Positions 45,616 through 56,263 are shown, numbered from the stretch's first letter. The stretch: 64,000 nucleotides of DNA from Thecamonas trahens ATCC 50062 (GCF_000142905.1 NW_013657654.1:60360-124359); one strand, 5' to 3'. The notes: generated by a model from the letters alone, not told the origin. Numbers and translations are program-made.

Positions 45616-48600
45616 ATGGGTGACGAGTATAAGAATCCGTATGCAAACTCGTCCACTGCAAAGTACTCGTCGTCGTCGGCTTTGATGCTCTCCTCGGGCG
45701 GTCTCTCCGACATGTACTCGTCCATGGGCATGGGCGGCATGTCTGGCATGGGCGGCATGAGCGGCATGGGCGGCATGTCTGGTATGGGCGGCATGGGTGG
45801 AATGGGTGGTATGGGTGGTGGAGGTGCCGATGCTACCATGTACATGGAGCGCATCCGCACGCTCGACCGCCAGAAGACCGAGCTGGCCGAGGAGAAGGCC
45901 GAGGCTGCGGCCGAGGCCGAGGCAACCGAGAGCCGGCTGAACGGGATGCTGGACGCGGAGCGGCGGCGGGCGTTGCTGCTCGAGGTCGAGCGCGATGAGG
46001 CGGTTCAAGAGCTTGCGCTGTGGAAGGCGACCCATGCTGGCGAGCTCCCGTTCGACACGGCCCAGTCGCTGGAGGAGAACGCCAAGCTCTCGCGCGATTT
46101 GGCCAAGGCCAAGAAGGAGCTCGACGCGGTGCGGACCGAGCTGGAGCGGACCAAGGAGCAGTTGGTGCAGGAGAAGCAGAAGAGCGCGCGTCTGCAGGCC
46201 TCGCTCGACTCGGTCTCGTCGATGTCTTCGATGGGCGCCATGGGGAGCATGGGCGCCATGGGGAGCATGGGCGCCATGGGTATGGACGACTCGTCAGTCG
46301 CCATGCTCCGCAACCAGCACCAGATGGCAATGATGAGGGTTTCGGAGCTGGAGCGGACCAACGCCGAGCTGCAGCGGCGGGTCGACTCGGCGGCTGATCG
46401 ATTCAACGACGAGAAGGCCGACCTGCGGCGGCAGATTACGCAGGCCGAACAGCGGGCCGAGCGCGAGCGTGAGGCGCGGCTCTCAGCCGAGTCTGGCTCG
46501 TACGCGTCGAACGCGGCCACGCTTGTGGGCGCGTCGTCAAACGTCGGGACTATTGCGCAGCTGAAGAGCGAGCTCAAGGCCGCGCGCGAGGCGCTGGCTA
46601 CGCTCGAGCGCGAGTCGCGGGCCGAGTCGATGGAGCTCAACATCCACTCCAAGGCTGAGATCCAGAAGCTTGAGCAGCAGGTCCTCGCCGCCAACTCAAA
46701 CCTGCAGATGGAGGAGAAGAAGAGCGCGCGGCTGGAGCTCGAGCTGGCAGAGATCCGCAAGGACATGCAGCACCAAAGGCCAACTTTGAGCGCGAGCTCA
46801 ACGACGTGACTACTAAGCTGGCTCGCGCCGAGGCGCTGCTCGACGGCGAGCGCGCAGGGTACCGCGCGGTCGGCGACGCGCACAAGGAGCTCGACAAGAA
46901 CGCGCGCAACATGTCGCTCGAGTTCCAGCGCGTCTCCAAGCTCGCGTCCGACGCCGAGATGGAGCTGCGCAAGGAGAAGCAGGCGCACCTCGACTACGTC
47001 CTCGCCGCCGAGTCGGAGACCCGCAAGCTCGAGTCCAAGGTCGAGGGCCTCGAGCTGTCGCTGCAAAAGGCCAAGGCGCGCGCCGACGCATACGAGGCAC
47101 AAAAGGTTGAGCTGAAGGAGGAGGTCGAGAGCCTCGAGGCGCAGCTCGACGAGTACAAGATCAAGCTGGAAAAGAGCCAGGCAGCAGCAGCCAAGCTCCG
47201 CAAGCACATCAAGACCAAGCAGGCCGAGCTTGCCGAGCTCCGCGCCGCGACCGACAACGAGCGGTCTGCGCGCGCCGACGCTGTCGGCTCGGAGCAGGAG
47301 ATGCGGCGGATCTACGACGAGATGACCCGCGAACGCGACCTGCTCAAGCTCGACAAGGAGGCGCTGGAGACCGAGCTCAACGCGTACGCCGGCGAGAAGA
47401 AGGCCATGCGTGAGGCTGTCGAGGTTGCCGACAAGACCGTCGACGAGCTGCGGAGCCAGGTGACGGACCTCCGCCAAGAGCTCAAGGCTGCCGTTGTCAA
47501 GCACGCTGCCGACCTGGCGGAGATCGACCTCCAGCACCAGAAGAAGATCGCCGAGCTCAACACGGCGCACACCGACGCCATGCAGCCGCTCAAAGACGAG
47601 TACGCGGCCACGCTCAAGGCTCGCGACATCCAGCACGCCGCAGACATGGAGGCGGCGCTGGAGAAGCTCCGCGTCGATGTCTCGGCCCACCAGGAAGCCA
47701 AGATGCAGGCTGAAGTCGAGATGCGCAAGGCGCTCGCCGAGCGCCAGTCGCTCATCGACTCGCGCAACAAGACGCTTGACCAGCTCAACGCCGCCGTCAC
47801 CCTGCAGAAGGAGCAGGAGGCGCTGCTGGACGTTGCAGTTGGCGAGAAGAACGCTGCCCTCGCCTCGCGTGACCTGGTCAACAAGCAGCTCGAGACCATC
47901 AACGAGAAGCTCGAGGCGACGCTGGCCGAGCTCGAGGACGAGAAGCGGGCCCACCGGTCGTCACAGCTAACGGTCAACGCGCGCGACGAGCGCATCAAGC
48001 GGCTTGTTCGTATGCTCGACGAGGAGCAGATGATGATTGTCGACCTCAACTCCAAGGTCAACCAGTCGGCCGCGGCTGTCGCCTCCATCGCCGAGTCGCT
48101 TAGCCAGCTCGGCAAGGGCGCGGTCGAGCAGGCCCAGCTCTTGCGCGAGACCGAGGGCGAGGGCTCGACTGACTTTTCCGCGTACGACAACACGCCCCAG
48201 CTCAAGGAGCAGCAACGCCTGCTCGAGCTGCAGAAGGCGCAGATGGAGGAGCAGGCCAAGCTCGCAGCCGCTATTCAGGAGCAGGCCGCCGCCACGCTCG
48301 CCGAGCAGGCTGTCACCCGCGAGGCCATGCAGCAGCAGCACGCCGACCTCAAGGGCGTCGTCGAAGAGGTCCGTGAGGTTGTCAAAAAGGGCGGGGTCAT
48401 GGAGGAGCCGCCGGCTGCCACCACGCCGGCGCCGATGCCTATTGCTGGCGCCGACGACGACGACGAGGACGACCCCTTTGCCGCTATGGAGGCTGCCGAG
48501 GATGGCGGCGGCGACGTCGAGGATCCGTTTGCGGTCCTCGACGCCGAAGACGGTGGCGATGATAACAAGAGCGACGCCGGCCGTGACCGCAACGACCGTC

Positions 48601-49808
48601 GCGAGAAGAGCAGCCGTCGCGACAAGGGCGAGGTCCGTGACCGTCGCGAGAAAAAGGATGACCGTGACCGTGATCGCGACCGTGACCGTGACGGTGACCG
48701 TCGCGAGAAGAGCGACCGCAGCTCTCGCCGCGGTGACCGCGACCGCGACCGCGACCGTGGCGATCGTCGCGACCGCGGCCGCGGCCGTGATGACCGCGAC
48801 CGTGACAGCCGCGACGAGCAAGTCGTCGAGGTTGCCCATGACCCGTTTGGCGAGCCGGATGAGAAGCCCGAGTCGAGTCGCAAGAGCCGGTCGTCGCGCG
48901 GCCGCGACGCCGAGGCTGAGTCTGAGAGCGACCGCCCGCGCTCGTCACGCTCGTCGCGCTCGTCGCGCCGCGGCGAGAGCAAGGACGAGGCAAAGGAGAG
49001 TGACCGCCCGCGTTCATCGCGTTCGTCACGCTCATCGCGCCGCGACGCCGAGGTTGAGCCCGATACCGACCGGGAGAGCCGCCGCAGCGGCGACAAGCGG
49101 AGCCGCGACAGCGACCGCAGTCGCGACAAAGACGCTGCCGAAAAGGATGAAAAGGCCGAGAAGGCCCGCCCGGCATCGCGGTCGAGTCGCTCCAGCCGCG
49201 ACCGCAAGCGTGAGAAGGATGCCAGTGATAAGGACGACAAGGCCGAGAAGGAGCGTCCGTCGTCGCGGTCGAGCCGTTCCAACCGCGACCGCAAGCGCGA
49301 CGATGACCGCAAGCGCGGTGAGCCCAAGACAGGAGCGTCGAGCAAGGACAAGGACAAGGACAAGGACAAGGATGAGGACAAGTCGACGTCGACATCGTCC
49401 AGGCGCGGCGGAAGCTCGCGCCGAAGCAAGGCCAAGGCCATCATGGAGTCTGACGACGACGACGTCCTTGCACCCTCGCCGCCGAAGCGCAACTCGTCGA
49501 GAAAGGCGTCCAGCAAGAAGCGGCGACCGATCGCCGACGACCTCTTTGCCGGCCTCGACGGCGACGATGACGACGACACGCCCGCCGCAACCGGCTCCGT
49601 TGACGACGACAACGGCGCGCCCGCCGAAGATGTTGATCCCGACACCGTGGAAGAGTGCATGTCGTGCGAGGCCACCTTTACCAAGATCAAGCGCAAGCAC
49701 CAGTGCAAGAAGTGCAACAAGGTCTTCTGCGCCCGTTGCTGCCGCAAGCAGAAGGATCCATCTTCTGCTGCCCTTGTCCGTGTCTGCACCCCATGCATGA
49801 AGAGCTAA
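45616..49808 (+). CDS. Long coiled-coil protein with C-terminal FYVE-like zinc finger
   Basis: About 1400 residues. Order: a Met-Gly-rich start with MSGMGG and MGAMGS repeats, coiled coil for about 800 residues, an acidic DPFAAM/DPFAVLD segment (DPF motifs bind clathrin adaptors in other proteins), a charged low-complexity region of Arg-Asp, Ser-Arg and Lys-Asp repeats (about 48590-49430), and a C-terminal finger ECMSCEATFTKIKRKHQCKK then CNKVFCARCCRKQ and VRVCTPCMKS with eight Cys. FYVE fingers bind PI3P with R(R/K)HHCR and an upstream WxxD; here these read KRKHQCKK and are missing the Trp, so lipid binding is doubtful. The layout recalls EEA1. The frame changes at AAA 46775-46777 (KDMQHQ then KANFERELNDV), repaired by one added A. 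Confidence 0.78.
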
Positions 49809-49893
49809 ATCGTCCGCCCACCCGCCCCCACACACGCATTGGCCAGAGTCGGTGCCGAGTCGGTCGACCACCAGCGACACGGTCGCCACCTCT

Positions 49894-49928
49894 CCCCCCC
49901 CCCCCCCCACACACACACACACACACAC
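49894..49928 (+). repeat. C15 run and CA repeat before the PIG-S start
   Basis: C15 (49894-49908) is followed directly by about ten CA units, ending 10 bases before the PIG-S ATG at 49938. Confidence 0.85.
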
Positions 49929-49937
49929 CTACTTCCC

Positions 49938-51571
49938 ATGCGGCGACAGGCATGGATCGTAGCCTCCTTTGTGGCCTTCCTCGCCTTGGGTCTCCCCGTG
50001 TGGTGGCAGACGACCACGGTGTACCGGGCGGACCTCCCAGCCATTCCCACCAGTCTGCGTCCACTGGACAGAGCCACCACCCCTACCTCTCCCCCTACCC
50101 ATACCCATGCCCCTACCTCGCCACCTCCTCCGCTTCTTCCCCGCACTGCGTTCCGCTCACTCTCCGCCTCCGTCCACAAGGTGGTCAAGCCGCTGAGCTC
50201 TCCACTACCGCTCGCCTCGTCCATGCCCTCGTCGCCGCAGCAGAGGCCATCCCGGACAACCACTGGCGCAACGCGGTGGAGAACCTGTGTCTGGTCATGG
50301 TGGCTGCGGATGATGATCGGCTCGGAGCGGATGATGGTCGGCCCGAAGCGGATGATGGTCAGCCCGGAGCGGATGTGTCGGACTCCAGCATCACTGCGCC
50401 CAACGACATTGCGCTGGATGTGGTGATGGTTGATGGTGATGGCTCGGCCTCGGGTGCTCGGGTGGTCATGGATGGCGAGCGGTCCGGTCGGATCGAGGTC
50501 GTCGGTGACGGTAGTGCGGTCGAAGTGCTTGACGCTGTCTACAACTGGGTCGATGGTGCGTGGGGTGGCGAGGCCAAAGTCCTCGGCGGTCTGCACGTGG
50601 CGGTCCAGCTCGAGCTGACGCTTTTGGTCGATCCGGCGCGCGGCAAGATGGCGTGGAATCCTGAGGATATGGCAGCGTGGCTGGCGCCATTTGTGGCCCG
50701 CCTTGCGCCTGTGCTCGAACTCTCGGTCGCCTCGCATGTGGTGTACGACGTCTCGCTCGGCGGCGCGGTGCCGACAGCTGTCAAGGGCGGTGGCTCGGTT
50801 GTCGACGCTGCACAGTTGAAACACTTTGTCAACGCGTCGTCGTGGACGCTGACTGAATCACCACGCGCCGAAGTCAACAAGACGCTGCGCTTGGTGTATT
50901 ACATGCCATCGGACGAGCTCGCTCCGCTGCGCCTTCTGCAGGGCGGGCCCGGTAGCAAGACCGTGCCGGGCAACGCGTTTGTCATCCCGACCTGGGGTGC
51001 AATCACAGTTGTGGCGCCGGCCGACGGCACTTTTGACCTCGCGCCGTATCGCGGCACTACGCTCGCGCACCTTCGTCGCCTGCTGGGCCTGCGGAGCCCG
51101 GTGCGGGGGACAGTCGAGCCCGAGCTCGGCGCTGGTTTTGTCGAGCCTGTTGGCTCGCGCGGCGCTGCGCTGTGGGAGGTGGACGCGCTCGCTACCGCGC
51201 GTGTCGGGGCGCTCACCGCCGAAGCCGTTGACGCTGTCCGGCAGCTGACCGAGCTGGTCGACTCGATCCCTAACATGGTGGTGGAGGACCACATTGCGGC
51301 CGACGTGAGCGTGGCGCTCTCGCTCGCCGCCGATGCCCGCGCCGCTGCCGCCACCCACGGGCAACTGCTCGATGCTGTTCGCCTTGCCACCCGCGCCCAC
51401 GTTCTTGCCGATCGCGCTCTCTTTGACCAGAGCATTGTCGGCCTGCTTTACTTTCCTGACGACCACAAGTACGCCATTTACACGCCGCTCTTTGTCCCGA
51501 TCTCGCTCCCGGTCGTCATCGGAGTGCTGAAGGAGCTCAAGGCTTGCATCCGCGGCGATCCTGACGAGTAG
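49938..51571 (+). CDS. PIGS: GPI transamidase subunit PIG-S
   Basis: PIG-S is a structural subunit of the ER complex that attaches GPI anchors to proteins. The N-terminus (MRRQAWIVASFVAFLALGLP, then VWWQTTTVYRADLP) matches the family's first membrane helix and the WWxTTxxYRAxLP motif. The lumenal domain includes NAFVIPTWGAITVVAP, and a second membrane helix closes the protein (YAIYTPLFVPISLPVVIGVL). Between them the frame shifts once near 50190-50210: SASVHKVVKPL continues as TTARLVHALVAAAEAIPDNH, one added base restoring it. The protein has the usual two-helix PIG-S topology, and the missing base is probably an assembly error. It converges on the hydrolase gene with only 5 bases between stop codons. 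Confidence 0.88.
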
Positions 51572-51576
51572 GTCAG

Positions 51577-52854
51577 CTACAGGCCGTATCCGTGGCCCAT
51601 ACCATGCCCGTGTCCATGCCCGTGTCCGTGCCCATGCCCGTGCCCGTGCCCGTGCCCGTGCCCGTGCCCGTGCCCGTGTCCGTGGCTGTTGTCGACGGGC
51701 GGCGGCGGCGGTGGCGGCGCAGTTGTTGCCGAGAGGACAAAGCCCGCGACTGCATCAGCCAGAGCATCCGGAGCATCCTCACCCACAAAGTGCTTGGACG
51801 CCAGAGGCGGACTCACCACATGCCCGCCAGTCGAGGCGACGAGCGAGGCGATAAACTCGGCTTGGTGGCCCGGAATAACGTCGTCGTCGATGGGGACGTA
51901 GGCGACCGGGAACGCGCCTGAGGTCAGCGGGGCGGTGAGGACCTGGGTGTGGTCAGCAGAGAGGTTAAAACCGTGCATGATGGCCAGGAACGGCTCCATC
52001 CCATTGTTGTATGCTAGCAGGTAGCCGTAAGCAGATGTGTCGGTCACGCTGATCGACGCCGCGCCGCGGAACTTAAACAGTGCGGCGTTGAGCCAGGTGA
52101 GCGGCGGGATCTGGGCGGTGAAGGTCCTGAAGAGGGCCCGCGCGACAACTGGGTTGCCTGCAAAGACGTTCATGGGAAAGGGCCGGGAGAACGGGCCCAG
52201 ATCAAGGAGAGTGTTGAGGAGGGTGATCGATGCGACACGATGCGGATAGCGAGCAGCAAGCTCGAGGCCGACCGGCCCGCCGACGTCATGCAGGACGAGA
52301 TGAACCTTTTCGGCGTGGAGCGCGTCGATAGTGGCCATGACGGCCTCGGCCAGGCCCGGCCAGGAGTAGTCAAAGCCGCTGGGATCCGGTTTGTCTGACA
52401 GGCCCAGGCCGGGCATGTCCGGGGCGACGACGCGGAAGGAGCGATGGCTGCCGGTGTTGAGAGCACGGGCCAGTGGCGGCAGAGCCTTGCGGAAAGAGAA
52501 GGACGAGGCAGGCACCCCATGCAGGACCAGCAGCGTCTCTTCGGCCCGGACCGGACCTGCGCTTGCCACAAACATCTCCATCCTCCTCTTTCCCATGCGG
52601 ATCGGGACGAGAGCGCCCGACTCAAAGTGGTGCAGAACGGCAGCTGGCATGTCGTGGACGCCCGTCGCAGGATTCCGGGTCAGCACCAGCCACCCGCAGG
52701 CCAGCACCAGCGCCACCGCAAAGAGCACCTTGCCGCCCTCGCCTTCCTCGCCGCCTCCTCTCTCGGGCGCCCCACCTCTCGTGCCCGGTGGCGACTCGGT
52801 CTTGCCTTCCGTCTTGTCCTCCTCTCGCGGCGGCGTGGGCATCTTGTCTGACAT
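51577..52854 (-). CDS. Alpha/beta hydrolase (haloalkane dehalogenase/epoxide hydrolase type) with His-Gly tail
   Basis: After a Pro/Glu-rich cytosolic start (MSDKMPTPPREEDK, Met at 52854) there is one membrane anchor (VLFAVALVLACGWLVL). The hydrolase core has the oxyanion motif LLVLHGVPASSFSFRKALPP, MPGLGLSDKPD and LVLHDVGGPVGLELAARYP, where the nucleophile is Asp, as in haloalkane dehalogenases and epoxide hydrolases, not Ser. The acid and His are less certain; PIDDDVIPGHQAEF and SKHFVGEDAPDAL are candidates. The C-terminus is a Pro run and then about twenty His-Gly pairs, coded by a GCCCGT repeat. This is a potential Ni/Zn/Cu-binding tail. The substrate is unknown. The frame is intact. Confidence 0.8.
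   Translation of the reverse strand: MSDKMPTPPREEDKTEGKTESPPGTRGGAPERGGGEEGEGGKVLFAVALVLACGWLVLTRNPATGVHDMPAAVLHHFESGALVPIRMGKRRMEMFVASAGPVRAEETLLVLHGVPASSFSFRKALPPLARALNTGSHRSFRVVAPDMPGLGLSDKPDPSGFDYSWPGLAEAVMATIDALHAEKVHLVLHDVGGPVGLELAARYPHRVASITLLNTLLDLGPFSRPFPMNVFAGNPVVARALFRTFTAQIPPLTWLNAALFKFRGAASISVTDTSAYGYLLAYNNGMEPFLAIMHGFNLSADHTQVLTAPLTSGAFPVAYVPIDDDVIPGHQAEFIASLVASTGGHVVSPPLASKHFVGEDAPDALADAVAGFVLSATTAPPPPPPPVDNSHGHGHGHGHGHGHGHGHGHGHGHGHGHGMGHGYGL
51597..51684. repeat. CCCGTG hexamer repeat coding the His-Gly tail
   Basis: About fourteen hexamers, mostly CCCGTG with CCCATG and TCCGTG variants. Read on the minus strand they give alternating His and Gly. Confidence 0.9.
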
Positions 52855-53198
52855 GGCGAGCGGTGGTGACAACCACAGCCCACATCCGTTGGGCAGGCTC
52901 GACGCACGTCATGCGTAAGAGCCGTATACAGGGAGCAGCGAGGTGAGGCTCGCTTGGAGACATGGCTGCTGTGGGAGCTTGACATCGACTCATGTGGTCG
53001 CCTTGGATGTGGATAGGCGTCCCAGATCAAAGGCGTCGGCCAAGATGCGATCGCCATCGGCATAGGTGGATAGCGGTCCAAGGACCATCGTGATCAGACC
53101 TCCCTTGGAAGCACTGACGAGCTAACAGCCCGCCCTTACAAACCACAAAGTCTGCAGCAGGGCATGGCTTGCAGCAGAGCAGCTCCGGCGTGGCTCGA
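52855..53198. other. Intergenic region between hydrolase start and piggyBac relic
   Basis: Unique sequence with one GTGATCAG (near 53093). No coding, RNA gene or repeat is recognised; presumably it carries the hydrolase promoter. Confidence 0.35.
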
Positions 53199-53990
53199 TT
53201 AACCCTAAACGGTACGGTCGTTCGGACGCGTTCTCGCGCTGACTTCCAGGTCACTGGCCGACACTGCGCGACGCCGGCCTGGCCTGTGGCTTGAGGCGGG
53301 AGGCGCGCGCCCGATGCGTGGCTCACACCTGGGGCCTGCTGCCCGATGCTCGTCCCGGCGACGCCCATGTGTGCAAGATGGGCAACGATCTCGCTGTTGT
53401 GGCGTGGAAGGAGTCGATCGAGTGTCGTTTCCTGGCAACCTGCTCTCATCCTCCAGACTCAACGATGTCGTCGATGCTCGCCGAGACGACCGTGCGACGC
53501 TGGAGTCGGAGTGAGCGCCAACGCGTCGTCCGCCCCTGCCTTCTCATTGTCAGGGAGTGCAACGACCACATGGGCGGCGTCAACCTCAACTCGCGCCTGC
53601 GCGCCTCGCTCTCCACTGCGGCGCCGCGGATGCGCAAGTGGTGGCACGCCATCTCGTATTGGACTCTGGACGCCGCGCTCATCAACGCGTGCGCGCTCTA
53701 CGCTGACGCGAGCCCATGCCCGGCCATGACTCGCGTGGCTTTTCTCTACGACATCATCGACGCCGTCGGCTCCGCACCGTCGCGCAAGCGGAAGCGTCCC
53801 TCTGCAGCGGCTGCTCGTCATCACCACTTTTCCCCAACAAGCAGCCGTGCGATGCGACTGCCTCGCCTGCCGGAAGCTTCATGACAAGCGATCGCGGACC
53901 TTTTGCGCCGCGCGCGGCGTCCATCTCTGCATCGCCGACTGTTTTCTGTTGCGGCCCACCAGTGGCCGCAGCAGCCATTACACATTGTAG
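53199..53990 (+). mobile_element. PiggyBac-type transposon relic with C-terminal transposase fragment
   Basis: Open frame 53291-53884 encodes the C-terminal part of a DDE_Tnp_1_7 transposase: LAVVAWKESIECRFLATCSH (family W-K-D block), CNDHMGGVNLNSRLR (family GGVD) and MRKWWHAISYWTLDAALINA. The C-terminal Cys-rich finger continues one frame away (CDCLACRKLHDKRSRTFCAA, then HLCIADCF) to a stop at 53988-53990. The earlier part of the domain with the first two catalytic Asp residues is missing, and the third reads Asn (GGVN). TTAA followed by CCCTAAACGGTACGG at 53199-53217 looks like a piggyBac target site and left terminus; no matching right end was found by eye. The element is therefore 5'-deleted and inactive. 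A domesticated peptide cannot be excluded. Confidence 0.65.
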
Positions 53991-54010
53991 CCGTGAGACG
54001 CAGCAAGAAG

Positions 54011-54570
54011 CAGCAAGCAACCGCGATACGTAGCAAGCAACCACGATACACAGCAAGCAACCACGATACACAGCAAGCAACCACGATACACAGCAAGCAA
54101 CCACGATACACAGCAAGCAACCACGATACACAGCAAGCAACCACGATACACAGCAAACAACCACGATACACAGCAAACAACCACGATACACAGCAAGCAA
54201 CCACGATACACAGCAAGCAACCACGATACACAGCAAGCAACCACGATACACAGCAAGCAACCACGATACACAGCAAGCAACCACGATACACAGCAAGCAA
54301 CCACGATACACAGCAAACAACCACGATACACAGCAAACAACCACGATACACAGCAAACAACCACGATACACAGCAAGCAACCACGATACACAGCAAGCAA
54401 CCACGATACACAGCAAGCAACCACGATACACAGCAAACAACCACGATACGTAGCAAGCAACCACGATACACAGCAAGCAACCACGATACACAGCAAGCAA
54501 CCACGATACACAGCAAGCAACCACGATACACAGCAAGCAACCACGATACACAGCAAGCAACAGTGACATG
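54011..54570. repeat. 20-bp minisatellite, about 28 units
   Basis: The unit is CAGCAAGCAACCACGATACA with few variants: CAAACAA for CAAGCAA in several units, and CGTAGC for CACAGC at the edges and once inside. Unit length 20 makes each three units a 60-base, 20-residue period, and no stop codon occurs in any minus-strand frame, so three long minus ORFs of about 250-280 residues (Leu-Leu-Cys-Ile-Val-Val-Ala type) appear. I regard these as an artefact of the repeat. Its right end is followed by ACATATATGTAG and then the MFS gene. Confidence 0.95.
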
Positions 54571-54757
54571 TAGCAAACAACCGCAACCATGAAACCCTAC
54601 ATATATGTAGTCGCCAGGGGGATGTGGTGGGCTGTTTCAGATCAGCAAGCGACCGCAATGTACCGCAGCAGCCAGAGCTGTTCTTTAAAGGCATACAAAA
54701 AGACTGTGACACATTTGTCGCAAAGATTGCAGTTGCGAGACCAATTGTGTGTGAACC

Positions 54758-56023
54758 ATGGCTCTTCGTACCACTTTGCGCAAGGTAGGCCTTCCCTATG
54801 TCTTTACTCTCACCGTTGCCGCCATCCTCCCAGGCTTTCAGGCACTTCTGCCTGTGTTGCTAGCCATTGGCGCGGCATCGTCATCAGGCTCGCCGCAACT
54901 CCAGTTGGTGTGGGCGTCTACGGTTGGTCTCGCCTGTGTCAACCTCGCTGCTTTCCCGGCCAACTATGCCATGGAGAAGTTCGGCCATTTCTCGGTCTTG
55001 GTGGCTGGTGTGATCTCGGCAGTGGCAGGTGTGGCGGCTATGGCCTTTGGACCAATCTCGTGGCCTATCACTTGGTTCGTCGCATTTGCCCTGCAAGGCA
55101 CATCGGTCGGCATGGTCTACATGGCCGTCATGCCGCTGGTCTACGCCTGCGAAAACCCTGACACGCTGGTTGCTATTTTCGTGGCCCTCCTCGACGGATC
55201 GGCCGGCGTCTACCTCGGCATCCACGGCCTGTACTCGCTCGGATACTCGTGGCACACCATCACCATCCCGTACGCAGCCTGTGCCTTTGTCCTCGGTGCC
55301 GCCTGTGTCTTCGCCTCGCGCTCGCAGTACCCCGAAGCGCCACCCGCCGGCAAGCTCGCCCCGTACGCCACCTTGTTTCTCAACCGATCCACACCGCTGC
55401 TCCTCCTCTGGACAACGCTCTACGTCTCGTCCAAGTACTTTTACATGGCTACGTTCCACAAGCAGATGGAATGGATCGTAGGCTCAGGCCCCGGATCTGC
55501 CGACCATGTCGACACTCTCGTCCTTGTCTTCTCCATCGTCCTCCCCCTCGTCGTCGTATTTACCCTCGTCACTATTCCCATGTCTCAGCGACTGTCGCTG
55601 GGTGCCCAGATCGTTGTCCTCGGCTGTCTCACCTGCCTGCTTGCCTTCTCATCAGTCGCTACCTGGCTGCCCTGGGGCTTCCAGTTCTTGTCTATCTTCC
55701 TCCTCGCCTTCACCCGCTACCTCTTCTTCGCCATGCTTGTTCCTGTCTGCGCCGACATGTTTGGCGCAGGCAACATTGGTCGCGCCCTCGGCGTCATCGT
55801 CCCGCTCTGCGGTTTCTCGACGCTCATCGACCTCTTCTTCGAGTGGCTCGCCTTTGACGTCTTCGATGGCTCGTTCCTTGTCGTCAACGCGACCCTTATG
55901 GGGCTGACCGGCGTCGTCGGTATCATCTTTGGCTTCACCCGCATCAAGTCACCCGGCCTCATCGCAAGCCTTGTGCCTGATCCCGAAAAGTCTGCTCTCC
56001 TGGTGCAAAACAACGAGGTCTAG
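54758..56023 (+). CDS. Major facilitator superfamily transporter (SLC43-like)
   Basis: The 421-residue protein has about twelve hydrophobic segments, with a first segment PYVFTLTVAAILPGFQALLP and the loop FPANYAMEKFGHFSVLVAGV corresponding to the MFS motif between helices 2 and 3. Other helices include ITWFVAFALQGTSVGMVYMA and VPVCADMFGAGNIGRALGVI. The layout is close to the SLC43/LAT3-type amino acid carriers and yeast Fmp42-like proteins; the substrate is unknown. The Met at 54758 (MALRTTLRKVGLP) comes soon after the minisatellite and a TATA-like ACATATATGTA, which may serve as its promoter. The frame is intact. Confidence 0.72.
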   Translation: MALRTTLRKVGLPYVFTLTVAAILPGFQALLPVLLAIGAASSSGSPQLQLVWASTVGLACVNLAAFPANYAMEKFGHFSVLVAGVISAVAGVAAMAFGPISWPITWFVAFALQGTSVGMVYMAVMPLVYACENPDTLVAIFVALLDGSAGVYLGIHGLYSLGYSWHTITIPYAACAFVLGAACVFASRSQYPEAPPAGKLAPYATLFLNRSTPLLLLWTTLYVSSKYFYMATFHKQMEWIVGSGPGSADHVDTLVLVFSIVLPLVVVFTLVTIPMSQRLSLGAQIVVLGCLTCLLAFSSVATWLPWGFQFLSIFLLAFTRYLFFAMLVPVCADMFGAGNIGRALGVIVPLCGFSTLIDLFFEWLAFDVFDGSFLVVNATLMGLTGVVGIIFGFTRIKSPGLIASLVPDPEKSALLVQNNEV

Positions 56024-56263
56024 ATCGGGCTGTTCAGGCGCAGCGTAGTGCCGCTGCAACCGTAAACCGCGGCGATTCCCGTCGGTGTGTGACACGTTGT
56101 CGAGCCGAGCGATGGTGATCACAGATGTAGAACAGCTCGTGATCATCACTTGCACCAGCGTTCCATCCTCACCTCACATCGCTCCCTGCCAGCCACCAAA
56201 CCACATGATCAGTTCTGATCTAAACCCCCGAGGGCGATCGGCCATCCCCATCCGCGCATGATC

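Noticed and set aside
46005-47954. Minus-strand ORF of 649 residues opposite the coiled coil
   Set aside because: GC-rich codon bias removes stops on the opposite strand; the protein is Leu/Val-rich without any domain.
48275-49798. Minus-strand ORF of 507 residues rich in Ser-Arg opposite the FYVE-like gene
   Set aside because: It is the antisense image of the Arg-Asp/Ser-Arg coding repeats; the plus-strand frame has coiled coil and the zinc finger.
53200-53212. AACCCTAAACGG as an interstitial telomere repeat
   Set aside because: Only one CCCTAAA unit is present; its position next to TTAA and a transposase fragment fits a piggyBac terminus better.
53754-54712. Three overlapping minus-strand ORFs (about 240-280 residues, Cys/Val/Leu repeats) and one plus-strand ORF
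   Set aside because: They come from the 20-bp minisatellite, which has no stop codon in these frames; each frame codes the same 20-residue period.
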